Source: an uncultured Pelagibacteraceae bacterium
GTDB lineage: Bacteria; Pseudomonadota; Alphaproteobacteria; Pelagibacterales; Pelagibacteraceae
Reading direction: 5' to 3'
DNA: 64,000 bases
Assembly (NCBI GenBank): GCA_902583585.1
Contig: CACHWN010000004.1
Coordinates: forward strand, 29,490-93,489
Shown one piece after another: positions 37,385 through 47,099 of this stretch (its first letter is position 1; every line of letters begins with the position of its first letter). Below the pieces are notes generated by a model, which made no database searches, was not told the DNA's origin, and saw only the letters and a list, made by a program, of their open reading frames with translations. Made by a program: the position numbers and the translations under genes.

Positions 37385-38227
37385 ATGTCTCAAATTGAAG
37401 TTAAAAAAATCATTAAAGCCTTAAACGCCTCCGATGGTGCAGGTGTAAAATTAAAAAGAAGCATAGGAACTCCGGAAGCAGATTATATCGACCCATTCTT
37501 AATGCTTGACGAATTTGGTTCTGAAAATAAAGATGATTATGTCGCTGGCTTTCCTCCCCATCCTCATAGAGGGATAGAAACAGTAACTTATATGTTAAAC
37601 GGAGAGTTTGAACATCAAGATAGCACAGGTGCTAAAGGTATTATGGCATCTGGAGACGTACAATGGATGAAAACTGGAAGAGGAATTATTCATTCCGAAA
37701 TGCCTGCAATGAAAGAAGGTAAATTATTAGGTTTTCAACTTTGGATAAACATGCCGGCTAAAATGAAAAAGAATAAGCCAGAGTACCTTTATATTAAAGG
37801 AAACGAACTTGGAGAACACAAAGATAATGATAAAATCATAAAAGTAATTGCGGGTAAATACAAAAAAGCAGAAGGGCCGGAAAAAAATCATAACGTTGAC
37901 CCAATTTATTTTCATGTAATTTTAAATGAAGAAAAAGAATTTAATTGTGATGTGCCTTCAGGACACAATTCTTTTATTTATCTATTAAAAGGAGAATTAA
38001 ACATAGGAGAAAAAGACCACAATAAAACAGCTGATTCAAACTTAATATTATTACAGCGAGGCACTAAATTAAAAATTAAAGCAAGCAAGAAATCTGAGTT
38101 TTTATTTATAGCTGGTAAGCCAATCGGCGAACCTATTGCAAGGGGTGGACCATTTGTGATGAATACAAAGGCTGAAATACTTGAGGCTATTCAAGATTAT
38201 AATAACGGAACATTTGCTAAATATTAA
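37385..38227 (+). CDS. Pirin family protein
   Basis: A bicupin protein. The metal-binding residues of the N-terminal cupin are H59, H61, H103 and E105, within PPHPHRGIET and GIIHSEMP. The C-terminal half carries the second cupin without these ligands. Length 280 is standard for bacterial pirins, some of which act as quercetinases or regulators. The real substrate is unknown. It lies 21 bp after the HAD gene and before a quinone oxidoreductase. Confidence 0.92.
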   Translation: MSQIEVKKIIKALNASDGAGVKLKRSIGTPEADYIDPFLMLDEFGSENKDDYVAGFPPHPHRGIETVTYMLNGEFEHQDSTGAKGIMASGDVQWMKTGRGIIHSEMPAMKEGKLLGFQLWINMPAKMKKNKPEYLYIKGNELGEHKDNDKIIKVIAGKYKKAEGPEKNHNVDPIYFHVILNEEKEFNCDVPSGHNSFIYLLKGELNIGEKDHNKTADSNLILLQRGTKLKIKASKKSEFLFIAGKPIGEPIARGGPFVMNTKAEILEAIQDYNNGTFAKY

Positions 38228-38250
38228 AAGTTAAAGTACGTTTCCGTAAA

Positions 38251-39225
38251 ATGCCTAAATCTATTGTAATTAAAAAAAGTGGAGGTCCTGAGGTATTAGA
38301 ACTTCAAGATGTAAATGTTGGTACTCCAGGACCAGACGAAATTAAAGTTACCAATCATGCAATTGGTTTAAATTATATCGATACTTATCACAGATCTGGT
38401 TTGTACCCGATCAAGTTACCTAGTGGTATTGGTTTAGAGGCTGCTGGGAAAATTGATGAAGTAGGTTCAAACGTTTCTGAGTTTAACAAAGGTGATAATA
38501 TTGCTTACGCCTCGGTTCCTTTAGGAGCATATGCTCAACAAAGAATTATCCCGGCAAAAATAGCTGTAAAAGTACCTGATGGAATTTCACATGAGTTAGC
38601 CGCAACCTTAATGACAAAAGGTTTAACTACAAATTATTTACTCACCAAAACTTATAAATTGAAAGCTGGTGAAACAGTACTTTTTCACGCAGCTGCTGGG
38701 GGAGTCGGCCAAATTTTTGCTCAATGGGCAAATAGTATTGGAGCAAAAGTGATTGGAACAGTTGGCTCTGATAATAAAGTAAAAATAGCTGAAGAAAATG
38801 GTTACTCTCAAGTTATTAATTATACAAAAAATAATTTTGCTAATGAAGTTTTGAAAATTACTAATAGTAAAGGAGTGCCTGCAGTTTTTGATGGTGTTGG
38901 AAAAAAAACATTTCATGGATCACTAGAATGTCTTTCAACAAGAGGCATGATGATAAGCTTTGGAAATGCATCTGGACCTTTAGATCCTGTTAATGTTCCA
39001 AAAGAACTCCAGCCTAAAGGGCTATATCTAGTAAGACCTTCTATTGGACAATATTTTAGTAATAGAAAAGAACTTCAAGCTGGGGCTGATCAAATTTTTG
39101 AAAAGGTTAAATTTGGAAAAATAAAAATTAGAATTGCAAAAAAGTATAAGCTTGCAGACGCTAAAAATGCACATGCAGATTTAGAGGCACGAAAATTAAT
39201 TGGTCCAGCAATTTTAATTCCTTAA
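38251..39225 (+). CDS. Quinone oxidoreductase, zinc-independent MDR family
   Basis: NADPH-dependent reductase of the medium-chain dehydrogenase superfamily, like E. coli Qor. The catalytic-domain start LELQDVNVGTPGPDEIKV and GLNYIDTYHRSGLYP are typical of Qor, and the Rossmann motif is AAAGGVGQIFAQWA. No zinc-binding cysteine set is present. Length 324 matches. It shares 1 bp with the DUF1289 gene. Confidence 0.9.
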   Translation: MPKSIVIKKSGGPEVLELQDVNVGTPGPDEIKVTNHAIGLNYIDTYHRSGLYPIKLPSGIGLEAAGKIDEVGSNVSEFNKGDNIAYASVPLGAYAQQRIIPAKIAVKVPDGISHELAATLMTKGLTTNYLLTKTYKLKAGETVLFHAAAGGVGQIFAQWANSIGAKVIGTVGSDNKVKIAEENGYSQVINYTKNNFANEVLKITNSKGVPAVFDGVGKKTFHGSLECLSTRGMMISFGNASGPLDPVNVPKELQPKGLYLVRPSIGQYFSNRKELQAGADQIFEKVKFGKIKIRIAKKYKLADAKNAHADLEARKLIGPAILIP

Positions 39226-39485
39226 TGTCAAAAAAAATAATTTCTCCTTGCATTAGTATTTGTAAAACTGACCCTGTAACTGGCTATTGCTACGGATGTG
39301 CAAGAACTAATGAAGAAAAAAAACAATGGAAAGATGAAAATATAGGTGAAGAATGGAAATTAGAGAATCTTAAGAAAATAAAATCCCGAATGCAAGGTTG
39401 GCAATTAAGTACTTTTGAAGAGTCATACAAACATAAAATCAATGAAGGAATTTCACTTTTTAAAAAAAAACTTTTGGAGGATTGA
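39225..39485 (+). CDS. DUF1289 protein
   Basis: An 86-residue protein whose N terminus has the DUF1289 cysteine pattern at C9, C13, C22 and C25 (SPCISICK to GYCYGC), which suggests a metal or iron-sulfur site, followed by a charged tail with a conserved Trp. The family has no established function. It overlaps the preceding gene by 1 bp and ends 1 bp from the convergent DUF2721 gene. Confidence 0.85.
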   Translation: MSKKIISPCISICKTDPVTGYCYGCARTNEEKKQWKDENIGEEWKLENLKKIKSRMQGWQLSTFEESYKHKINEGISLFKKKLLED

Positions 39486-39486
39486 T

Positions 39487-39897
39487 CTATAAATCTTTTT
39501 TCATAGAGTCCATGTCGCTAAGATGATATTTCAATGCTTCATTAGACATTCTTACTTCCTGTAAAAATAAGAAAATAGATATGATCATACATATGCAACA
39601 GAATGCGAAACTTAATCTAGCATAAAATATTAAATCTAAATATAAAAGCAATACTGTCATCATATTAAAAAGAAATCCGAAAGAGGAGAAGCCCATTACA
39701 TATTTTAGATAATTAGTTCTTTTGTTAAGCACATGAAGTTGTTTTTCTAACTCAGGTGGAACTTTTTTTTCGAAAGTATACTTGTCATGTAGTTGTCTTA
39801 TCAAAGCACTCAAGGTATGAAATCGGTTGCTATACATTGTCATCATTAAGGGAATCGCTGGGAACATTAAAGCTGCAACTGTGTAATCTATATCCAT
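39487..39897 (-). CDS. DUF2721 membrane protein
   Basis: A 136-residue membrane protein. It has an N-terminal hydrophobic segment (VAALMFPAIPLMMTMYS), a charged stretch with SALIRQLHDKY, then two further helices (about 70-87 and 93-115). This layout fits the DUF2721 family of small membrane proteins of unknown role. Nothing in its position, convergent with DUF1289 and divergent from ubiA, suggests a function. Confidence 0.75.
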   Translation of the reverse strand: MDIDYTVAALMFPAIPLMMTMYSNRFHTLSALIRQLHDKYTFEKKVPPELEKQLHVLNKRTNYLKYVMGFSSFGFLFNMMTVLLLYLDLIFYARLSFAFCCICMIISIFLFLQEVRMSNEALKYHLSDMDSMKKDL

Positions 39898-39950
39898 ATC
39901 GAATCAAATTGATTATGAAGTTAGTGTTTGATATTTACAAATTATATTTG

Positions 39951-40817
39951 ATGAAGCAATTAAAAATTTTCATAGAATTAACAAGACTGAATAAACCAAT
40001 TGGCTACATGTTATTATTCTGGCCATGTTCTTGGGGCTTGGCACTTGCATATGACTTTGATCAAAATATAAATTTATTTATTCTTTATTTAATTCTATTT
40101 CTTTTAGGCTCGATATTGATGAGAAGCGCTGGTTGTATTTTTAATGACATTGTAGATAGGGACTTTGACAAAAAAGTAGAGAGGACAAAAAATAGACCTT
40201 TGGCATCAGGACAAATTTCAGTCAACAGATCGCTCATATATGTTTGTTTACTTTGCTTATCAGCTTTTGCAATTTTAATGCAATTTAACCTTTTCACTAT
40301 TTATCTGGGAATGTTTTCAATGATTTTTGCTTTCTCTTATCCTTTCATGAAAAGAGTAACTTACTGGCCACAATTATTTTTAGGTCTCACTTTTAATTGG
40401 GGAATTATAATGGCTTACACTGCTGTCAATGGGGACATTTCAATCAATGTAATCTTGTTATACTTGTCGGCCATATTTTGGACATTGGGTTATGACACCA
40501 TTTATGGCGCCCAGGATATTAAAGATGATGAAATTATTGGAGTTAAATCAACCTCTATAAAATTTAAAAAAAATATTAAAATTTTTGTGAGCGCTAATTA
40601 TTTTATAACATTAATAATGTTGATGTACATTTTTTATAATAAAATCGGAATTAATTTTGCTACTCTTGCACTCTGTTTATTTTTTTTAAGTTTAGTGTTT
40701 CAAATTAAGAAATTTGATAAATCTAAACCTCATAGTTGTTTAGTCGCTTTTAAAACAAATAATTTTTCGGGTTTAGTTTTATTTATTTCAATTTTATTAA
40801 ACAGTATTTCTATATGA
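39951..40817 (+). CDS. ubiA: 4-hydroxybenzoate polyprenyltransferase
   Basis: Attaches the polyprenyl tail to 4-hydroxybenzoate in ubiquinone synthesis. The aspartate-rich motifs are FNDIVDRDFD and YDTIYGAQDIKDD, and the start RLNKPIGYMLLFWPCSW is the UbiA N-terminal helix. The ATG at 39951 (MKQLKIF) gives 288 residues and aligns best; ATG 39915 would add 12 residues. It overlaps msbA by 4 bp. Ubiquinone is the electron donor to the bc1 complex encoded at 3-5.6 kb. Confidence 0.94.
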   Translation: MKQLKIFIELTRLNKPIGYMLLFWPCSWGLALAYDFDQNINLFILYLILFLLGSILMRSAGCIFNDIVDRDFDKKVERTKNRPLASGQISVNRSLIYVCLLCLSAFAILMQFNLFTIYLGMFSMIFAFSYPFMKRVTYWPQLFLGLTFNWGIIMAYTAVNGDISINVILLYLSAIFWTLGYDTIYGAQDIKDDEIIGVKSTSIKFKKNIKIFVSANYFITLIMLMYIFYNKIGINFATLALCLFFLSLVFQIKKFDKSKPHSCLVAFKTNNFSGLVLFISILLNSISI

Positions 40818-42556
40818 AATTTGAAGAACTGATAATTATACTTAAGAGACTTTATAAAGAATATATTAGTAAACATCTTAAAAAAATTTTTCTCGCGCTA
40901 TTTCTGTCAATCTTTGTAGCATTAAGCACTTCGAGTATAGCCTGGCTTCTTGACCCAGCAGTAAAAAAAATATTTGAGGAGCAAGATAAAACCTACGCAT
41001 GGGCTATTCCTTTGGCAATTGTTTTAGCTTTTTCCACAAAAGGTCTGACACTTTATTTTGCTAGAATTCTTACTATAAGGGTCTCTCAGGAAATTTGCGG
41101 AGAGATACAAAAAAAGATTTCAGAAAATATTTTATTTTCTGATGTGAAAACTTTAGAAGGGCGACACTCTGGTAAATATATTTCAAATATAATGTTTGAT
41201 TCACATCAGGTTCAACAGCTTGTTGGCGTTGGTGTTTTAAATTTAATGAAGGATAGTTTTACTGCAATAGCATTAATATCTTTGATGTTTTATCAAAATT
41301 GGAAGTTGGCTCTATTTGCAGTATTGATGATTCCATTGGCTGGAGGTTTCGCAAAAAGTTTAGGTAAAAGAATCGGTAAAGTTGTAACACAAGCTGGAGA
41401 GTTATCTGGTAAATTGGCATCATCTTTATCTGAAATATTTAAGGCATCTAAAATGATAAGAATTTATCAGAGAGAGGATGATGAGAATAAAAAGACTAAT
41501 AATCTTATAGATAATTTAATTGAAAAAAATATTAAGTATAATAGCGTATTGATAAGAGCAACCCCAATAATGGAAACATTAACAGGAGTTATGATTGCTG
41601 GTTTTATTTTTTTTTCAGGCAAATTGATTTCATCTGGTGAATTAGGTGTAAATAATTTCTTTTCTTTTTTAGCAGCGATGATGTTGGCGTATCAGCCTAT
41701 TAGATCTCTAGCCACTCTAAATATAACAGCTTATCAGGGAGGAGCTGCCTTTAAAAGAATATCAAAAATTATTGATAAAAAAATTGAAATTAAAAATAAC
41801 CCTAGATTACCAGATCTTAAAATTAGTAATTGTGACATTGAATTTAAAAATTTAAATTTTAAGTACGAAACAACGAATGACAGGGCTCTAATTAATTTAA
41901 ATTTAAAGATTAAAGGCGGCTCGATGACAGCTCTCGTTGGTCAAAGTGGAGCAGGCAAAAGTACAATAATTAACTTAATTCCAAGATTTTATGAACCTCA
42001 AACTGGTTTGATTAGTATTGATGATAAAAATATAGACGAGGTTAATCTAAACTCACTTAGAAAAAATATTTCCCTAGTAAGTCAGGATGTAATTCTTTTT
42101 GACGATACTGTTAAAAATAACATCCTTTACGCAAACCCGGGTGCAACGAATGATGAAATAATAAAAGCCTGTGATAACGCTGCAGCTACAGATTTCATTA
42201 ATAATCTGCCTCGTAAATTTGATACTAAAGTTGGTGAGAATGGTGTTCGACTTTCAGGTGGACAAAAACAAAGGATATCAATTGCAAGAGCAATTTTAAA
42301 GAGATCTTCAATTATTCTTCTGGATGAAGCTACTTCATCGCTTGATGCTGGGTCAGAGGAGATAGTTCAAAAAGCAATAAGTAATTTAACAAAAGATAAA
42401 ACTACAATTGTAATTGCACATAGACTTTCAACAATACACAGCGCTCATAAGATTTTTGTTCTAAAAAAAGGAAAGCTGATCAGCTCTGGAAATCACGAGT
42501 TTCTTATAAACAATTGCGAGGAATATAAATCACTTTATCAAAAACAACTTAAATAG
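40814..42556 (+). CDS. msbA: Lipid A exporter-type ABC transporter, permease-ATPase fusion
   Basis: Half-transporter with an N-terminal six-helix domain (about residues 1-310) and a C-terminal ATPase. Walker A GQSGAGKS is at 376-383, the signature is LSGGQKQR, and Walker B is ILLDEATSSLD. Length 580 is typical. Multidrug exporters look alike, but the adjacent waaA-lpxK-lpxL genes support a lipid A flippase role. It is 4 bp before waaA. Confidence 0.9.
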   Translation: MKFEELIIILKRLYKEYISKHLKKIFLALFLSIFVALSTSSIAWLLDPAVKKIFEEQDKTYAWAIPLAIVLAFSTKGLTLYFARILTIRVSQEICGEIQKKISENILFSDVKTLEGRHSGKYISNIMFDSHQVQQLVGVGVLNLMKDSFTAIALISLMFYQNWKLALFAVLMIPLAGGFAKSLGKRIGKVVTQAGELSGKLASSLSEIFKASKMIRIYQREDDENKKTNNLIDNLIEKNIKYNSVLIRATPIMETLTGVMIAGFIFFSGKLISSGELGVNNFFSFLAAMMLAYQPIRSLATLNITAYQGGAAFKRISKIIDKKIEIKNNPRLPDLKISNCDIEFKNLNFKYETTNDRALINLNLKIKGGSMTALVGQSGAGKSTIINLIPRFYEPQTGLISIDDKNIDEVNLNSLRKNISLVSQDVILFDDTVKNNILYANPGATNDEIIKACDNAAATDFINNLPRKFDTKVGENGVRLSGGQKQRISIARAILKRSSIILLDEATSSLDAGSEEIVQKAISNLTKDKTTIVIAHRLSTIHSAHKIFVLKKGKLISSGNHEFLINNCEEYKSLYQKQLK

Positions 42557-42560
42557 AAAG

Positions 42561-43844
42561 ATGATTTTGATATATAAATTTTTTACTAATCTTTTTTTTC
42601 CGATCTTTATCTTATTTATTTTTTTAAGAAGGATTTTAAAAAAAGAGGATCCTATTAGGTATAAAGAAAAAATTTTTCCGTCTTATTTTCGCGCAAAAAA
42701 AAAGCGTGAAAATAAATTAATTTGGTTTCACGCTTCAAGCGTAGGAGAGTTAAAAAGCATTTTGCCTATTATTAAAGATATAGATAAAAAAAATAAAAAT
42801 TTAGAATTTTTAATTACCACAGTTACTCTTTCCTCTGGAAATTTAGCTACGGCAGAAATAAATAATTATAATAATATTCATCATAGGTTTTTTCCGTTAG
42901 ATGTAACTTTCTTAATAAATAATTTTCTAGATAAATGGTCTCCTAACTCGGTATTTTTTGTAGACTCGGAAATCTGGCCAAGCTTTATTTTGCAAATAAA
43001 AAAAAGAGGAATTCCACTTGCAATTTTAAATGCAAGAATAACAAAAAAAACATATAAAAGGTGGAAGCTTTTTCCAAAGACAGCAAAAAAAATTTTTAAC
43101 AAGTTTGATTTATGTTTAACTTCAAATCTTGAGACTAAAAAATACTTGGAAGAGTTTGAGGCTCAAAATATTTTTTTTAATGGAAATTTAAAGTTAATAA
43201 ATACTACTGAAAATAAAAAAGATATTAATAAAAACGAAAATTTTCTTACAAAAAATAGATTTTGGGTTGCTGTGAGTACACATCCAGGGGAAGAGGAGTT
43301 GTGTTTAGAGACACATAAAATTTTAAAAAAAAAATTTCCCAATATAATTACTATTATCATTCCTAGGCATATTTCTCGAGCTAATTATATCAAAAAAATT
43401 TGCGATAACTTTGGGTTTAATGCAAAAATTCACGAACTAAATGATGAGATGACAAATGAAAATGAAATTTTCATCGTAAATCATTACGGTTCATTAAACC
43501 AATATTTCAATTATGCTAAAAGTGTTTTTGTTGGAAAATCAATGTTAAAAAATTTAAAAGAAGTAGGAGGTCAAAATCCGATTGATCCAGCTAGGTTAGG
43601 TTGCAAAATTTATCATGGAAAATATGTATATAATTTCAAAGAAATTTACGAAATTCTTGAGAAAAATAATATTGCAAAAAGTATCTCAAATATTGATGAA
43701 TTAGCTCAATACTTAAGTTTTGATCTTAAAAACGTTAAAAAGGATCAAAACAACTTTGAATCAATAGTAATTAATCTAGGAAATAAAACACTTGATGAGG
43801 TAATGAAAAGTATTAATAAATTCTTATTTAATGTATCTAATTAA
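42561..43844 (+). CDS. waaA: 3-deoxy-D-manno-octulosonic acid (Kdo) transferase
   Basis: Transfers Kdo to lipid IVA at the inner membrane. An N-terminal anchor is followed by the Kdo-transferase domain with FHASSVGELKSI, the acid in SEIWPS and HPGEE, and the C-terminal GQNPIDPARLG. Length 427 is normal. It lies between msbA and lpxK (14-bp overlap). Together these genes show that the cell makes a Kdo-lipid A outer membrane. Confidence 0.94.
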   Translation: MILIYKFFTNLFFPIFILFIFLRRILKKEDPIRYKEKIFPSYFRAKKKRENKLIWFHASSVGELKSILPIIKDIDKKNKNLEFLITTVTLSSGNLATAEINNYNNIHHRFFPLDVTFLINNFLDKWSPNSVFFVDSEIWPSFILQIKKRGIPLAILNARITKKTYKRWKLFPKTAKKIFNKFDLCLTSNLETKKYLEEFEAQNIFFNGNLKLINTTENKKDINKNENFLTKNRFWVAVSTHPGEEELCLETHKILKKKFPNIITIIIPRHISRANYIKKICDNFGFNAKIHELNDEMTNENEIFIVNHYGSLNQYFNYAKSVFVGKSMLKNLKEVGGQNPIDPARLGCKIYHGKYVYNFKEIYEILEKNNIAKSISNIDELAQYLSFDLKNVKKDQNNFESIVINLGNKTLDEVMKSINKFLFNVSN

Positions 43845-44763
43845 ACCTAAATTTTGGGGAAAAAAAAATAGTATTCTATCTTTAATACTTATTCCTCTAA
43901 GTATGCTTCTTATTTGTTTTGTATATTTTAAAAAAAAACTCACAAAAATTGTTGATTATGAAATACCTATTATTTGTGTTGGAAATTTATACTTAGGAGG
44001 AACGGGAAAAACGCCTTTATCGATTTTAATTGGCAACGAGCTTTCAAAAAAAGGGATTAATCCTGTAATTGTGAGAAAATTTTATGAAAAACACAATGAT
44101 GAACATCAAATATTAAAAAAATATTTTCAAAATAATATTTTTATCAAAAATAGGCAGAATGGAATAGCTGAAGCAATTCAAAAAGGATTTGACTCTGTGA
44201 TTTTAGATGATGGTTTACAAGACTATAGAATTAAAAAAAATTTAAGTATCATTTGCTTCAATCAAAAACAGCTTATAGGAAATGGTCGAGTAATTCCTGC
44301 TGGTCCATTAAGAGAAAATTTTAGTGTGGTAAAAGATGCTGATGTAATTTTAATTAATGGAAAAAGAGACCATAATTTCGAAAAGAAAATTTTAGATTAT
44401 AATAGCAAAATTGATATTTTTTACTCAAAATATAAATTTATAAATTTCAAAGAATTTAAAAATAAAAAGATATTTGCTTTTGCAGGTATAGGCAATCCTG
44501 AGAATTTTTTTGAGTTAATTTCAAATCACGGTCTAAATTTAAAAAAGAAGTGGGCTTTTCCTGATCATTATGAATTTAAAAAATCAGAAATTGATAAGAT
44601 CTTAGATGAAGCTAAAAACAATGATTATAAAATTGTTACAACAGAAAAAGATTACTATAGACTTGATAGCAATAATAAAAAAAAGATTAAATATGCTAAA
44701 ATTGAGTTAGAAATAGAAAACAAAGACAAATTTATAAATAAAATTCTTAATATTTATGATTAA
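43831..44763 (+). CDS. lpxK: Tetraacyldisaccharide 4'-kinase
   Basis: Phosphorylates the lipid A disaccharide. It has an N-terminal membrane helix, a P-loop GGTGKTPLS near residues 54-62, the DDGLQDYRIKK stretch and the C-terminal TTEKDYYRL. Length 310 is typical. It starts 14 bp inside waaA and ends 8 bp inside the acyltransferase gene. Confidence 0.95.
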   Translation: MYLIKPKFWGKKNSILSLILIPLSMLLICFVYFKKKLTKIVDYEIPIICVGNLYLGGTGKTPLSILIGNELSKKGINPVIVRKFYEKHNDEHQILKKYFQNNIFIKNRQNGIAEAIQKGFDSVILDDGLQDYRIKKNLSIICFNQKQLIGNGRVIPAGPLRENFSVVKDADVILINGKRDHNFEKKILDYNSKIDIFYSKYKFINFKEFKNKKIFAFAGIGNPENFFELISNHGLNLKKKWAFPDHYEFKKSEIDKILDEAKNNDYKIVTTEKDYYRLDSNNKKKIKYAKIELEIENKDKFINKILNIYD

Positions 44764-45610
44764 GGTTATAAAATATTTTTTTCAGGCAATCATAATTTAT
44801 ATCCTCTTTATCTTTGGAAGGTTATTGGGAATGAATACTAGTAGGAAACTATTTTCTTACATCTTTAATTTGTTAGCTCCAAAATTTAAATCGAAACAGA
44901 TAATAGAAAAAAATATAAATATTTTTTCTCCAAATTTATCTGAGCTAGAAAAAAATCAAATAATATCAAGTATGTGGAAAAATTATGGAAAAACTTTTAT
45001 AGAATATATTTTTCTCGATAGATTCAAAAAAAGTAGCACTCATATTAAAATTGAAGGAGAGGAACATCTTGATAAGGTTGTTGAAAAAAATAGGCCAGTT
45101 ATTTTTGTTTCGGGTCATTTTGCTAATTTTGAGTTGATGTCAATGGAGATTACTAAGAAAAAAATTAATCTAGCTACTATATATAGACCACTAAATAATT
45201 ATTTTCTTAATCCTTTCATGGAATATTTAAGAAAAAAATATGTTTGTAAAAATCAGATAAAAAAAGGAATTAATGGAGTTAGAGATGCGATAAATTTTGT
45301 AAAAAAAAATTATAGTATTGCTTTAATGATTGATCAAAGAGTTAGCGAAGGTGAAAAAGTTAATTTTTTTAACCAACCAGCTCTGACTACAACTTTGCCA
45401 GCTCAGCTTTCTTTAAAATATGGCCTTTCAATTATCCCTGTTTTTATTGAAAGAGAAAATTCTATTTTTAAATTAAAGTTTTATGATGAGATTGTTCCAT
45501 CAAATTTTAACAATAAAATTGAGCTTACAAAAAAATTAAATAAGATACTTGAACAGATGATAATTAAAAATCCAAATGAATGGATATGGACTCACAATCG
45601 ATGGAAATAA
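44756..45610 (+). CDS. lpxL: Lipid A acyltransferase, LpxL/HtrB family
   Basis: Adds secondary acyl chains to lipid A. The catalytic H-x4-E motif is seen in SGHFANFELM near residue 121. Further features are the membrane-like N terminus and the conserved DQRVSEGEKVNFF. Length 284 is standard. Whether it acts as LpxL or LpxM cannot be decided. Its stop lies 3 bp from that of the convergent DUF2093 gene. Confidence 0.9.
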   Translation: MIKVIKYFFQAIIIYILFIFGRLLGMNTSRKLFSYIFNLLAPKFKSKQIIEKNINIFSPNLSELEKNQIISSMWKNYGKTFIEYIFLDRFKKSSTHIKIEGEEHLDKVVEKNRPVIFVSGHFANFELMSMEITKKKINLATIYRPLNNYFLNPFMEYLRKKYVCKNQIKKGINGVRDAINFVKKNYSIALMIDQRVSEGEKVNFFNQPALTTTLPAQLSLKYGLSIIPVFIERENSIFKLKFYDEIVPSNFNNKIELTKKLNKILEQMIIKNPNEWIWTHNRWK

Positions 45611-45613
45611 AAT

Positions 45614-45808
45614 TTATTTTTTAATTTGTTTGTATCTAATATCAGCCTCTTTTGCAGAAAAATATGCCTCCTGAAAATCAACGTTCCAATAATTTAAATC
45701 TTTAAGAAGTATTTTTTTACCAGAAATTCCACACAAAACATAATCACCTTCCTCAATAATTTCAAAAGAATTGTGTTTAAAAATAACTTTAGCTTTTTTT
45801 TTATCCAT
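45614..45808 (-). CDS. DUF2093 protein
   Basis: A small alphaproteobacterial protein of unknown function. From the ATG at 45808 it has 64 residues, with the family core EEGDYVLCGISGKKI and the segment LNYWNVDFQEAYFSAKEAD. An ATG at 45838 would add ten residues and overlap the start codon of purD. The shorter start fits the family better and leaves 28 bp between the divergent genes. Confidence 0.8.
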   Translation of the reverse strand: MDKKKAKVIFKHNSFEIIEEGDYVLCGISGKKILLKDLNYWNVDFQEAYFSAKEADIRYKQIKK

Positions 45809-45836
45809 CAATAAATTATACAATATATCTTTAATC

Positions 45837-47099
45837 ATGAATATTGGATTAATAGGAAGTGGCGGTAGAGAACACGCATTATGTCAAAAGATTTATGAAT
45901 CTAGACTTAGTAAAAGAATTTATTGTCTCCCTGGAAATGTAGGAACATCTAAAATTGCACAAAATATAAATGTTGATATTTTAAATTTTAAAGGGATTTT
46001 AAAAATTATAAATTTTTTTGATATTAAATTAGTCATTGTTGGACCAGAGGAACCGCTAGTCAAAGGTTTAGTAGATTTTTTAATTAAAAATAAAGTCAAA
46101 GTGTTTGGGCCAAATAAATTTGCATCGAAATTGGAGGGATCAAAAGCATTTATGAAAAGATTATGTATAGCGAATAATATTCCAACTGCAAATTTTAAAG
46201 TTTGTAAGGATTCAAGCACAGTGGAAAAATTTTTAAAAAAAAGTAAATTTCCTTTAGTTGTTAAAGCTGATGGTTTAGCTGCAGGAAAAGGGGTTACAAT
46301 TTGTAAAACAAGAAAAAGTGTTCTAAAAGTTTCAAAAGAGATTTTTAAAGGTAAATTTAAGACTTCAAGAAAATTAGTACTCGAAGAATTTCTAGATGGA
46401 GAAGAGGCAAGTTATTTTTTAATTGTTGATAAAAATTCTTATAAATTTTTTGGAACTGCTCAAGACCACAAAAAAGTAGGAGAAAATGATAGAGGTCCAA
46501 ATACTGGTGGGATGGGAGCATATTCACCTGCACCAGTTATAAATCCCGAGGTAGAAAGGAAAATTATTAGTAAAATTGTAGAACCTACAATCAAGGCTTT
46601 TAAGAAAAAAAATAACTATTACAGTGGGTTTTTATATGTTGGTCTTATGATTAAAAATAATGAGCCTTACTTAATTGAGTACAACGTTAGAATGGGAGAC
46701 CCGGAATGCCAAGTAATATTACCAAGACTAAAAACAGATTTTGTTAAACTATTGATTAATGCTGTAAATAATAAATTAAACAAAACTCTAATTAGTTGGA
46801 GAAAAGAAAAAAGTATGACTATAGTTTTATGTTCAAAAGGATATCCAGGAAAATATAAAAAAAATATTGAAATAAACAATATAAAAAAAATAAAGACTAA
46901 AAAGAATGATTTTGTTTATCATGCTGGAACAAAATTAGAGGGAAGAAAAGTTGTTTCAAATGGAGGTAGAGTTTTAAACATAACTTCTATCGGAAATAGC
47001 TATTACAATATTAGGAAAAGAATAATTTCTATTATAAAAAGGTTAAATTGGAAAGGTGGATTTTTTAGAAAAGATATAGGATGGAAAGTGATAAGATAA
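45837..47099 (+). CDS. purD: Phosphoribosylamine-glycine ligase
   Basis: Second enzyme of purine synthesis, an ATP-grasp ligase. The start MNIGLIGSGGREHAL is diagnostic, followed by the ATP-grasp core VKADGLAAGKGV, GPNTGGMGAYSP and the metal site EYNVRMGDPECQ. 420 residues are used from ATG 45837. An upstream in-frame extension to 45771 is not conserved. It abuts rsmD with no spacer. Confidence 0.96.
   Translation: MNIGLIGSGGREHALCQKIYESRLSKRIYCLPGNVGTSKIAQNINVDILNFKGILKIINFFDIKLVIVGPEEPLVKGLVDFLIKNKVKVFGPNKFASKLEGSKAFMKRLCIANNIPTANFKVCKDSSTVEKFLKKSKFPLVVKADGLAAGKGVTICKTRKSVLKVSKEIFKGKFKTSRKLVLEEFLDGEEASYFLIVDKNSYKFFGTAQDHKKVGENDRGPNTGGMGAYSPAPVINPEVERKIISKIVEPTIKAFKKKNNYYSGFLYVGLMIKNNEPYLIEYNVRMGDPECQVILPRLKTDFVKLLINAVNNKLNKTLISWRKEKSMTIVLCSKGYPGKYKKNIEINNIKKIKTKKNDFVYHAGTKLEGRKVVSNGGRVLNITSIGNSYYNIRKRIISIIKRLNWKGGFFRKDIGWKVIR

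Noticed and set aside
39756..39950. Upstream extension of ubiA (to 39756).
   Set aside because: It would overlap most of the antisense DUF2721 gene, and its residues do not resemble the UbiA N terminus; ATG 39951 fits.
45771..45836. Upstream extension of purD (to 45771).
   Set aside because: PurD proteins begin at MNIGLIGSGG; the extra residues are antisense to the DUF2093 gene.
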